Shown here piece by piece: positions 57,189 through 64,000 of a DNA stretch of 64,000 nucleotides. The notes beneath the pieces are model-generated. The model did no database searches and was not told the DNA's origin. It saw only the letters and a program-made list of their open reading frames with translations. The stretch lies in the NCBI GenBank assembly GCA_001821015.1, contig MHRQ01000020.1, positions 27,151 to 91,150 of the forward strand. Direction: 5' to 3'. Within the stretch, counting starts at the first letter, position 1. Every line of letters begins with the position of its first letter. The position numbers and the translations under genes were made by a program. The stretch comes from Candidatus Taylorbacteria bacterium RIFCSPHIGHO2_02_FULL_46_13 (GTDB taxonomy: Bacteria; Patescibacteriota; Minisyncoccia; Phycocordibacterales; DSPV01).

Positions 57189-58208
57189 ATGACCGTTGAA
57201 GAAAACGTCTCGTTAGCATCTTTAACTACCTTTAAAATTGGCGGCCCAGCACGCTATTTTTGTCGTGTACAATCGTTACCTGATCTTAAAGAGGCTGTAG
57301 CATTTGGCAAAAAGAACCGTTTGCCGTTCCTTATACTTGGTGGAGGTTCAAATATCCTGTTGCCTGATAACGGATTTCCCGGGCTTGTAGTTAAAATAGA
57401 TATTCTTGGTCTTGAATTTAAAGAAGAAATGAAGATTTTGGAAGTTGTCGCAGGTGCGGGAGAAATTTGGGACGATCTGGTCGCGCTTTCTGTCCAGAAA
57501 GATTTATGGGGGATGGAAAACCTTTCAGGTATTCCAGGCACAGTCGGTGGCGCACCTGTCCAAAATATTGGTGCCTACGGAATGGAGCTTGCGAAGCTTG
57601 TGGAGTGGGTAGAAGTGTATGATTCTAAAACAGGTAAGGTTCGTCAGCTTTCCGTGCGTGAGTGTAAGTTTGGATATCGCGACAGTCTTTTTAAAAAGCC
57701 TGAAGGTAAGCATTTGATTGTTGTACGAGTAGCATTTTCTCTTTCAAAAACTGCTCGCCCAGAACTTTCCTATAAAGATCTTAAGGAATTTTTCAAAAAA
57801 AAGAATAAAGATCCAAATCTTGCTGAAATTCGCTCGGCGGTGCTTTCTATTAGAAGCAAGAAATTTCCCGACCTGACCCGTGTTGGCACGGCTGGTTCCT
57901 TTTTTAAGAACCCCGTAGTTAGCCAATCTGTATATGAGAAATTACAAAGCGAACATCCAGATTTACCAGGATTCCCGACAGGCAAAGGGCACGTTAAACT
58001 TTCGCTTGCGTGGATCATTGACCATATCTGCAAGTTTAAAAATCTCCGTGTTGGCGATGCGATTGTGTCAGAGAAGCAAGCGCTCGTGATCTGTAATGAT
58101 GGTCATGCGCGAGCCGAAGATGTAACCGCACTTGCGAAAAGTATTTTTCATGCAGTAAAGAACGCGACCGGAATTGAAATTGAGCCAGAGGTTCGATTAT
58201 TTTTTTAG
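57189..58208 (+). CDS. murB: UDP-N-acetylenolpyruvoylglucosamine reductase
   Basis: The 339-residue FAD enzyme reduces UDP-GlcNAc-enolpyruvate to UDP-MurNAc in peptidoglycan synthesis. The FAD-binding domain has LTTFKIGGPARYF and LILGGGSNILLPD. NLSGIPGTVGGAPVQNIGAYG is the middle motif. TAGSFFKNPVV holds the catalytic Ser, and IEPEVRLFF the catalytic Glu near the C-terminus. The pattern is type I MurB with the usual length. A hairpin (57094-57170) and a repeat lie before it, and a 26-residue basic gene, then secA, follow on the same strand. Confidence 0.95.
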   Translation: MTVEENVSLASLTTFKIGGPARYFCRVQSLPDLKEAVAFGKKNRLPFLILGGGSNILLPDNGFPGLVVKIDILGLEFKEEMKILEVVAGAGEIWDDLVALSVQKDLWGMENLSGIPGTVGGAPVQNIGAYGMELAKLVEWVEVYDSKTGKVRQLSVRECKFGYRDSLFKKPEGKHLIVVRVAFSLSKTARPELSYKDLKEFFKKKNKDPNLAEIRSAVLSIRSKKFPDLTRVGTAGSFFKNPVVSQSVYEKLQSEHPDLPGFPTGKGHVKLSLAWIIDHICKFKNLRVGDAIVSEKQALVICNDGHARAEDVTALAKSIFHAVKNATGIEIEPEVRLFF

Positions 58209-58432
58209 CCTATCTTGATGAAATATTTTTTCTCTCAAGAAAGTTGTCCACAGTTTAGCTACAGAAAATATTGTATTTCAATTTGTAGGCCTCATAATGA
58301 TATATAGGTTAACGCGATAATTTTCTCTGGGAAATTCTCTGGACTCTCGGTCGGTAGGTTATCGCTCTTTATTATTCGTTTGTAAGATGTACGCGTTTTG
58401 CATTTGTATGCATAACACGCTCCAAAATCACT

Positions 58433-58513
58433 ATGGCTAAAAAAAGAAAAGCTAAAAAAGCAAAAAAGGCAAAGAAATCAAAGAAGCGAAAATCTTCTAA
58501 GCGCCGCAGGTAA
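58433..58513 (+). CDS. Very basic 26-residue microprotein
   Basis: ATG-initiated and ending in TAA, the frame encodes 26 residues of which about 70% are Lys or Arg (MAKKRKAKKAKKAKKSKKRK, then a short Ser/Lys/Arg tail). Such tiny lysine-rich proteins recur next to unrelated genes in Patescibacteria as I remember. They could bind nucleic acid or ribosomes, as histone-like or ribosomal tails do. A weak TTGTAT/TAATGA promoter (about 58271-58300) precedes it, and a perfect terminator follows at once. The compact promoter-gene-terminator unit argues for a real gene. Confidence 0.7.
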   Translation: MAKKRKAKKAKKAKKSKKRKSSKRRR

Positions 58514-58522
58514 AGCGGACAA

Positions 58523-58552
58523 AAAGAAACCTCTACAAAGGTTTCTTTTTTT
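58523..58552 (+). terminator. Rho-independent terminator
   Basis: AAAGAAACC pairs with GGTTTCTTT, followed by TTTT, between the basic microprotein gene and secA. Confidence 0.88.
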
Positions 58553-58571
58553 GTGTTATTATACCCAGTCT

Positions 58572-61076
58572 ATGTCGCTATTGACCCGTATTTTCGGAGA
58601 TGAGAACGCAAAAACGGTAGGGAAATTCCAGCCCACAGTTGTGGCAATTAATGCACTTGAGCCTGACTTTGTTAAGCTCTCCGATGACCAGCTGAAAGCA
58701 AAGACGGATGAATTTAAAAAACGTCTCGTGTCAGGCGAGATGCTTGACTCGTTTCTCCCCGAAGCTTTTGCCGTAGTGCGTGAAGCCGCGAAGCGCACAC
58801 TTAAACAACGGCACTTTGACGTACAGTTGGTTGGAGGAATGGTGTTGCACTATGGAAATATTGCCGAAATGAGGACCGGAGAAGGAAAGACGCTTGTGGC
58901 AACACTGCCTGCCTACCTTAACGCGCTTCTAGGTAAAGGAGTGCATGTAGTTACGGTCAACGACTACCTCTCACGTCGCGATGCGGTGTGGATGGGGCAA
59001 ATTTACAATACGCTCGGACTTTCGGTTGGCGTACTCACGCATGATACGTCGTATCGCTATGACCCGGCGCACAAAGAACTTGATGAAAAACGTGATGAAG
59101 TTGCTTCGTTCCACGTTGTCTATGAGTTTTTGCGCCCCACGACGCGGCGCGAGGCCTATGAGGCTGACATCACGTATGGCACCAACAATGAGTTTGGTTT
59201 TGACTATTTAAGAGACAATCTTGAGTATGAAGTAAAAGACCTTCGTCAGCGGCCATTTCACTATGCAGTGGTGGACGAAATTGACTCTATTTTAATTGAC
59301 GAAGCGCGAACGCCCTTAATTATTTCAGCGATGACCTCTGAATCGGAGGATTTATACAGGACGTTTGCGGGTATTGTTAAAGATTTCCAAGACGGAGATG
59401 ATTATGAAATAGACAAAAAATTAAAGGCCGTTACGCTCACTGACGCGGGTATTTCTAAAGCCGAGAAGAAGCTTGGGATAGAAAATATTTACACGGATGC
59501 TGGTATTAAATCTGTGCATCATTTAGAGACGGCGGTGAGGGCGAAGGCGCTGTTTCATAAAGATAAAGAGTATGTGGTACGAAATGGAGAAGTTGCTATC
59601 GTAGATGAGTTCACGGGGCGTCTGCAACCGGGACGACGCTGGTCAGAGGGTTTGCATCAAGCGATTGAGGCGAAAGAAGGTGTAACGGTTCAGAAAGAAT
59701 CTCGCACATTCGCGTCCATTACATTTCAAAATTATTTCAGGCTCTACAAAAAGCTTTCTGGTATGACCGGTACGGCGCTCACTTCTAAAGAAGAATTCTT
59801 CAAAGTGTACGGGCTGGATGTCGTCGCCATACCCACGAACACTCCTATGATCCGCGCCGACAAAAACGACCTCATTTTTCAGAGTGAAAAAGGGAAGTTT
59901 ACGGCCGTGGCGCGTAAAATTAAAGAGCTCAATCAAAAGGGCCAGCCAGTTCTTGTTGGTACTGTTTCTATTGAGAAAAATGAGGTTTTGTCAGGCTATT
60001 TGACGCGTGAAGGGGTCGCGCATGAGGTTTTGAATGCTAAAAACCACGAACGTGAAGGAGAAATTATCGCGCAAGCGGGGCGAAAAGGAGCGGTAACCAT
60101 AGCGACTAACCTCGCAGGACGAGGCGTTGATATAAAACTGGGAGGAAATCCATCTTCAGCTGAGGATCATGAAAAAGTAAAGCAAGCCGGAGGATTATTC
60201 GTGCTTGGCACAGAACGCCATGAAGCACGTCGCATTGACAATCAGTTGCGCGGTCGCTCGGGCCGACAGGGTGACCCCGGCGAGACACAGTTTTTTGTTT
60301 CACTTGAAGATGAGCTGATGCGTGTGTTTCCCCGCGATATGATGATAAAGATGATGGGACGCTTAGGTGTTGCTGAAGATGAGCCGATTGAAAACCGCAT
60401 GATCACACGTTCTATTGAGACCGCGCAGACGAAGATTGAAGGGTTTCATTTTGATGCGCGCAAACACGTGCTGGAATACGACGATGTCATGAATCATCAG
60501 AGAAAAATCGTATACGAACGCCGGCGTGCGGTTTTAATAGGCGATACCACTGCAATAGATGCGTACCTCGCAAATATTGCCGGTGGAGATGAGGCGGCCC
60601 AGAAAGCGATTGCCGATAAAAAGAAAGAATTGGGAGATACAGAGTTTTACACCGTCATGCGGCGTGTGATTTTGCAGGCGATAGATATGCTTTGGGTGGA
60701 CCACTTGGAAATGATGGACTACATGCGCGGCAGTGTGAACTTGCGTGCCTACGGCCAGCGCGACCCGCTCGTGGAGTATAAAAGGGAAGGTTTAAAATTG
60801 TTCAAAGAAATGGAAGCGACGATCGGAGGGCAGATTTTGAGTGTCATTCCCAAAATTGTTCCAGGGGCATTTGCCACCAGAGACAAAGAAATGGAGCAGG
60901 TGCGCAAGCGCGCAGCCGAGATAACGTCTCGCACTACGGGCATAGTTGTTGGTGATAAGAAAAAAGAAATCGGTCGCAACGACCCATGTCCGTGCGGAGC
61001 GATTAATCCACAAACGAATCGGCCTTATAAATATAAGCAGTGTGGTCTCATCAATGCTCCTCATCACAAGAAATAG
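58572..61076 (+). CDS. secA: Preprotein translocase ATPase SecA
   Basis: The 834-residue protein drives protein export through SecYEG. EMRTGEGKTLVATLPAYL is Walker A in NBD1, VDEIDSILIDEARTPLIIS is the DEAD-like Walker B, and ATNLAGRGVDIKLGG and RGRSGRQGDPGETQF are NBD2 motifs. It ends in a zinc-binding C-tail with NDPCPCG and YKYKQCG, an extended spacing compared with the usual CPCGSGKKYKKCCG. A frame opening at 58551 exists, but ATG at 58572 gives MSLLTRIFGDENAK, the normal start. It follows a terminator and has a TATTAT box close by, so the leader may be very short. Confidence 0.95.
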   Translation: MSLLTRIFGDENAKTVGKFQPTVVAINALEPDFVKLSDDQLKAKTDEFKKRLVSGEMLDSFLPEAFAVVREAAKRTLKQRHFDVQLVGGMVLHYGNIAEMRTGEGKTLVATLPAYLNALLGKGVHVVTVNDYLSRRDAVWMGQIYNTLGLSVGVLTHDTSYRYDPAHKELDEKRDEVASFHVVYEFLRPTTRREAYEADITYGTNNEFGFDYLRDNLEYEVKDLRQRPFHYAVVDEIDSILIDEARTPLIISAMTSESEDLYRTFAGIVKDFQDGDDYEIDKKLKAVTLTDAGISKAEKKLGIENIYTDAGIKSVHHLETAVRAKALFHKDKEYVVRNGEVAIVDEFTGRLQPGRRWSEGLHQAIEAKEGVTVQKESRTFASITFQNYFRLYKKLSGMTGTALTSKEEFFKVYGLDVVAIPTNTPMIRADKNDLIFQSEKGKFTAVARKIKELNQKGQPVLVGTVSIEKNEVLSGYLTREGVAHEVLNAKNHEREGEIIAQAGRKGAVTIATNLAGRGVDIKLGGNPSSAEDHEKVKQAGGLFVLGTERHEARRIDNQLRGRSGRQGDPGETQFFVSLEDELMRVFPRDMMIKMMGRLGVAEDEPIENRMITRSIETAQTKIEGFHFDARKHVLEYDDVMNHQRKIVYERRRAVLIGDTTAIDAYLANIAGGDEAAQKAIADKKKELGDTEFYTVMRRVILQAIDMLWVDHLEMMDYMRGSVNLRAYGQRDPLVEYKREGLKLFKEMEATIGGQILSVIPKIVPGAFATRDKEMEQVRKRAAEITSRTTGIVVGDKKKEIGRNDPCPCGAINPQTNRPYKYKQCGLINAPHHKK

Positions 61077-61188
61077 AGCACAGTCCAGCTCCAATATCCT
61101 TTGGGGGTGTGGTGGTTCTGGAAAGAAATATAAAAAATGTGGAATGCCCAATACGAAGAGTACTCGGATGGATGGATTCAGTCGCTGA
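61054..61188 (+). pseudogene. Out-of-frame SEC-C-like fragment overlapping secA end
   Basis: In a different frame from secA a 44-codon stretch reads CGGSGKKYKKCG after NILWG. This strongly resembles the standard SecA C-tail (CPCGSGKKYKKCCG) with the first and last cysteines lost. It starts at an ATG overlapping the last 23 bp of secA. It may be a remnant of an older or duplicated secA end or a free zinc-tail peptide. Confidence 0.4.
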
Positions 61189-61558
61189 CACCCCTCAAGA
61201 GCCCGCCGAAACAATGTCGCATGACATCTTTCCATGTGTCGCATACAACGGCGACGTCGTGCTATTGTCCCCGGAGTTTCTCTTGTCAGAAACAGGTTCC
61301 TACCGGACTTTTGCGGTAGGAAATGTGCTTCGTGAGTCACTGAAACAGATCATCAATCGCGGAAAAAACAGTACCTACGTCTCTGACTTTACGGAAGGTG
61401 TCAGGGAATGTGCCGTAACGTGTGATTATTTCGATTGCTGTCGCGGCGGGCAAGCGAGCAATAAGTTTTTTGAGCTTGGTACCACTAAAGGAACGGAAAC
61501 TACGTACTGCAAAAATTCCGAGCAACGACTTGTCAGGGCAATACTCAACAACATCTGA
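61172..61558 (+). CDS. SPASM-domain protein lacking a radical SAM core (GrrM/OscB-like)
   Basis: The 128-residue protein resembles only the C-terminal SPASM domain of cyclophane-forming radical SAM enzymes. DIFPCVAYNGDVVLLSPEFL gives Cys22. FAVGNVLRESLKQI follows, then ECAVTCDYFDCCRGGQASNK with Cys80, 84, 89 and 90, and GTTKGTETTYCKNSEQ with Cys113. GrrM-type maturases end in the same C-x-x-x-C-x-YF-x-x-C...SNK...TET-x-x-C arrangement. No radical SAM CxxxCxxC motif precedes it. A 56-residue peptide gene follows by 21 bp with a strong ribosome site. Another start at 61214 is possible. It could be a truncated maturase or a docking partner. Confidence 0.7.
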   Translation: MDSVADTPQEPAETMSHDIFPCVAYNGDVVLLSPEFLLSETGSYRTFAVGNVLRESLKQIINRGKNSTYVSDFTEGVRECAVTCDYFDCCRGGQASNKFFELGTTKGTETTYCKNSEQRLVRAILNNI

Positions 61559-61579
61559 TATAGAAAGGAGGTGAGACAC

Positions 61580-61750
61580 ATGAATAGCGTAGTAACGGAA
61601 GTGCAGAGCAAGAAATCAAAAATACGAGAAGCTTTGCAACGAACAGCCAGTGCGCCTAATCCCGGCGCTGTGGTTGCGGGCCAGGTACAAACCTCGGTCA
61701 CCAACTTCAAAAAGGGATGGAACAAGGGTTGGGGTAAACACGGAAGGTAA
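61580..61750 (+). CDS. Candidate RiPP precursor peptide with three aromatic-X-Lys units
   Basis: The 56-residue peptide has an AAAGGAGGT ribosome site, a charged leader-like N-terminus (KKSKIREALQRTAS), a linker with PNPGAVVAG, and a C-terminal core FKKGWNKGWGKHGR. F43-K-K45, W47-N-K49 and W51-G-K53 repeat with exact four-residue spacing. Three-residue cyclophane RiPPs (triceptides) have aromatic-X-X crosslinks made by SPASM-type enzymes, and WGK is known from tryglysin-type peptides. The gene follows a SPASM-domain protein and precedes a terminator. Production and crosslinking are inferences; no maturase core is present here. Confidence 0.65.
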   Translation: MNSVVTEVQSKKSKIREALQRTASAPNPGAVVAGQVQTSVTNFKKGWNKGWGKHGR

Positions 61751-61768
61751 ACGTCCCCGCCCGACACG

Positions 61769-61802
61769 CCGACTAGTAGTCATTTGCTAGTCGGTTTTTT
61801 TA
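61769..61802 (+). terminator. Rho-independent terminator
   Basis: CCGACTAG pairs with CTAGTCGG around a 10-base loop, followed by eight T residues. It ends the SPASM/peptide unit. Confidence 0.88.
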
Positions 61803-61864
61803 ACACCCATTCTTAGTTCATAGCCTAAAAATGTTTAGGCTGTTATCATACTTGATACAAGAAC

Positions 61865-62401
61865 ATGCTCATTCCTAGAGCCAAAATAAAAGAATTTTGC
61901 CGAGAAAACAGCATTGCAGGAATTGTTGGTTTTTTTGCGCACCTCTCCAAACATTTTCAGAATTTCAAATCATTCTTAGGGCGTGCAGGTATTTCAACAC
62001 CAAACCCACCGGTCTCGGTCCTTTTCCATGGTTCTCAGACACACCTTGATAATCTAGACCCAAGTATCTCCACCGGGGAAGGTAATTTAAATTACGAAAA
62101 ATCTCTAGTCTATGCGACAGATAATCCTAACTACGCCGTATTTCTTGCAGTTATTGATCTCGCGGAGGGTAGCAACGCTTCGGTTTTGGTTGAAGATAAT
62201 AAAACACTCTTGAGCATCGACATTGGTTTTGTGAATGGACACTCACAGATAAAAGACGGGTATGTCCATGTTGTTGACGGCACACAGTTTAAGCTAAATG
62301 ACAATGACGAATACGTATCACAACAACCCGCTCGAATTCTATTTTCTGTCAAAGTGAAACCGTCTGACCTTACCGAGAAAATCTATTTAAAGATAGACTG
62401 A
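61865..62401 (+). CDS. Hypothetical protein with ADP-ribosyltransferase-like features
   Basis: The 178-residue protein is not clearly recognisable. VLFHGSQTHLDNLDPS near residue 55, then SLVYATDNPNYAVFLAVIDL and DGYVHVVDGTQFKLND recall bacterial proteins with an ART-like (ADP-ribosyltransferase or Tpt1-related) arrangement: a YHGT-like strand, a TDDP-like strand and a late YV strand. The match is by eye only. A 12-residue helical N-terminus precedes it, without signal peptide or membrane segment. It lies 3 bp from a HIT-family gene, so the two are co-expressed. Both may act on nucleotides, but that is a guess. Confidence 0.4.
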   Translation: MLIPRAKIKEFCRENSIAGIVGFFAHLSKHFQNFKSFLGRAGISTPNPPVSVLFHGSQTHLDNLDPSISTGEGNLNYEKSLVYATDNPNYAVFLAVIDLAEGSNASVLVEDNKTLLSIDIGFVNGHSQIKDGYVHVVDGTQFKLNDNDEYVSQQPARILFSVKVKPSDLTEKIYLKID

Positions 62402-62404
62402 ACT

Positions 62405-62860
62405 ATGACCAACTGCATCTTCTGTAAAATTGCAAAAGGAGAGGCGCCAAGCTATAAGATTTGGGAGAATGAGAAACACCTTGCGTTTCTTTCGATTTTC
62501 CCAAACACTGAAGGGTTCTCGGTGGTAATCACTAGGGAGCACAACCCAAGCTACGCGTTTGATAATCCCGACAAGATACTTTCGGGCTTAGTTTTGGCAG
62601 CCAAGAAAGTTGGCAAACTTATTGATGAAAAACTTCCCGATGTTGGGAGAACAGGAATGATTCTTGAAGGTTTCGGCGTTGACCATTTACACGCTAAACT
62701 ATTTCCTATGCACGGAACAGAGAATTTGAAGGAATGGAAGCCGATTAAATCTAAGGTCGACAAGTTTTTCGAGAAATACGAGGGCTACATCTCATCGCAC
62801 GATTGGGAACGAGCTGATGATGCAAAATTAGCTGAATTAGCAAGGAAAATACGTGAATAA
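62405..62860 (+). CDS. HIT-family protein
   Basis: The 151-residue protein has the HIT fold, with CIFCKIAKGEAPSYKIWEN at the N-terminus and FGVDHLHAKLFPMHG at the active site. The usual motif is H-x-H-x-H-x-x; here it is H-L-H-A-K, so the third histidine is replaced by lysine, while a later histidine follows in FPMH. The enzyme would normally hydrolyse a nucleotide phosphoramidate or dinucleotide, but reduced or changed activity is possible. It is 3 bp after the preceding gene. Confidence 0.82.
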   Translation: MTNCIFCKIAKGEAPSYKIWENEKHLAFLSIFPNTEGFSVVITREHNPSYAFDNPDKILSGLVLAAKKVGKLIDEKLPDVGRTGMILEGFGVDHLHAKLFPMHGTENLKEWKPIKSKVDKFFEKYEGYISSHDWERADDAKLAELARKIRE

Positions 62861-62967
62861 AATTTTCCCATTAGTACGACATTTCAAGAAGTGCAGAATG
62901 TTGAATACCGAAGAGCATCAAAAGCTCATGACATAAAAAAACTAGAGGGCATGACGACAACGTTTGT

Positions 62968-64000
62968 ATGAAAAACATCCTCTTTGCTTTCAGAGATACC
63001 ATACTTGCTTTTTGTTACAGGGCATTCGCACGCCCTATCTTCTTTCGTATAGATCCCGAAGTCGTGCATGACATGACGGTGCGCTTCGGCGCGTTCTTGG
63101 GAGAGCGCCGTATCACCCGATGCATCGTCAGAAGCCTTTTTTCGTACGAGCACCCTATGCTTGAGCAGACGATCCGAGGTGTCCATTTTCAAAACCCTTT
63201 GGGACTTGCGGCCGGTTTCGATAAAGATGCCTATCTCACGAGTGTAATGGGAGCGGTCGGGTTCGGGTTTGAAGAAATCGGGTCGGTGACTGGGGAAGCT
63301 TGCGAGGGTAACCCTAAGCCGCGTCTCTGGCGCATGCAGAAATCCGAAGGTCTTGTCGTACACTATGGCCTCAAGTCGCAAGGGAGCCAGAAAGTTTCCG
63401 AGAGACTTCGTATGAAAACATTCAGCATACCGGTGGGCATAAGTATCGCACGAACGAATTCGCAGGATACCATTGAAACTGAGGCGGGGATACAGGATTA
63501 TCTGAAAGTCTACCAAGCTTTTTCTGATAGTGGTGATTATTATACGATCAATATCAGTTGTCCCAATGTCTTTGGTGGCCAACCGTTCACCGACGCCCCC
63601 CGGCTTGCGAGGTTGCTCGATGCGATAGATGCGTTGCCTAAGAAAAAGCCGATTTTCATAAAACTCTCTCCCGATCTGTCTGAAAAAGAGATTGACGGCA
63701 TACTCATTGTTGCCTCAACGCATAAGATTGACGGGTTTGTATGCACGAATCTTACCAAAGAGCGCAAAGGCAACGAATGTATCCTTGATAAAAACATTCC
63801 GAACGAAGGGGGAATGAGCGGGAAAGTGGTATCTGAAAAATCAGATCGTTTGATTCGGTATATATACCGGAAGTCCCGCGGTGTCTATGATATCATTGGT
63901 TGCGGCGGCGTGTTTTCAGCTGACGACGCATACCGTAAGATAAAACTCGGAGCATCGCTCATCGAGCTTATAACCGGCATGGTCTACGAGGGTCCCCAAG
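62968..64000 (+). CDS. pyrD: Dihydroorotate dehydrogenase, class 2, 3' end beyond window
   Basis: The frame is open from ATG at 62968 to the window end (344 codons). It has a hydrophobic N-terminal helix (residues 1-25) for membrane/quinone contact, NPLGLAAGFDKDAYL, FGFEEIGSVTGEAC, NISCPNVFGG and FIKLSPDLSEKE, followed by DIIGCGGVFSADDA and SLIELITGM. These are the FMN-binding and active-site segments of PyrD, which oxidises dihydroorotate to orotate in pyrimidine synthesis. The quinone-linked class 2 type is indicated by the N-terminal extension. It is separated by about 107 bp from the HIT gene. Confidence 0.92.
   Translation, partial: MKNILFAFRDTILAFCYRAFARPIFFRIDPEVVHDMTVRFGAFLGERRITRCIVRSLFSYEHPMLEQTIRGVHFQNPLGLAAGFDKDAYLTSVMGAVGFGFEEIGSVTGEACEGNPKPRLWRMQKSEGLVVHYGLKSQGSQKVSERLRMKTFSIPVGISIARTNSQDTIETEAGIQDYLKVYQAFSDSGDYYTINISCPNVFGGQPFTDAPRLARLLDAIDALPKKKPIFIKLSPDLSEKEIDGILIVASTHKIDGFVCTNLTKERKGNECILDKNIPNEGGMSGKVVSEKSDRLIRYIYRKSRGVYDIIGCGGVFSADDAYRKIKLGASLIELITGMVYEGPQ

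Noticed and set aside
62926..63582. 218-codon open frame on the minus strand
   Set aside because: It lies entirely opposite the start of pyrD, whose protein matches a known family; it is a shadow frame.
1..64000. TGA read as glycine (SR1/Gracilibacteria code)
   Set aside because: Several genes end at TGA at the normal length of their families (for example E1-alpha and the 178-residue gene at 61865), so TGA is a stop.
1..64000. tRNA or rRNA genes
   Set aside because: I scanned the gaps for cloverleaf or rRNA-like sequence and saw none; some hairpins are present, but without anticodon-arm features.

Overview
The window most likely comes from a Candidate Phyla Radiation (Patescibacteria, Parcubacteria-like) chromosome read with the standard bacterial code. 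Supporting features are an O-antigen-ligase/TPR fusion, a winged-helix plus Cas2-like protein with an N-terminal hydrophobic segment, an all-basic 26-residue microprotein before secA, and very dense glycan genes with ATGA-type overlaps. TGA stops occur at normal family lengths, so the TGA-as-glycine code of SR1/Gracilibacteria is excluded. This placement is inference; no rRNA or tRNA gene is visible.

About 85% of the window is a surface-polysaccharide locus. Positions 1-3254 hold glycosyltransferases, a GtrA protein and an ArsR regulator. Positions 3309-5251 hold a restriction-modification pair whose methyltransferase is fused to a complete LexA. Positions 5559-10541 (minus) hold dTDP-sugar genes (rmlB with an intein, rmlA, rmlD, C-methyltransferase). 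Positions 10906-19484 mix glycosyltransferases, a CDP-tyvelose-epimerase-like gene and an FkbM fusion. Positions 19629-29785 (mostly plus) carry a carbamoyltransferase, an unusual dehydrogenase/E1-alpha/E1-beta/PfkB cassette, a KdsC-like phosphatase, a CDP-glucose-dehydratase-like gene and the Cas2-like protein. Positions 49696-30082 (minus) look like one operon of about 19 kb. A small HTH gene leads it, followed by gmd, the Wzm/Wzt exporter, two fucosyltransferase families, NeuA/NeuB, several methyltransferases, FdtA/FdtB-type enzymes, carbamoyltransferase, SxtJ-like and SGNH genes. Positions 49885-56675 hold a GDP-sugar reductase, nucleotidyltransferase, Nudix, B12-type radical SAM protein and the ligase. 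Positions 57189-64000 are more housekeeping (murB, secA, pyrD) with a small SPASM-protein/peptide pair inside.

Together the genes would make dTDP-, GDP-, CDP- and CMP-activated sugars, assemble and decorate a chain (methyl, carbamoyl and possibly acyl groups), export it through Wzm/Wzt and attach it with the ligase.

The observations most worth checking are: the LexA-methyltransferase fusion facing an HNH nuclease; a SPASM-only protein followed by a peptide with three aromatic-X-Lys units spaced four residues apart; the rmlB intein; a palindromic repeat read in frame at the start of two unrelated genes; inverted repeats sharing CCGTTAGA that abut glycan start codons; and long perfect palindromes near regulator genes.
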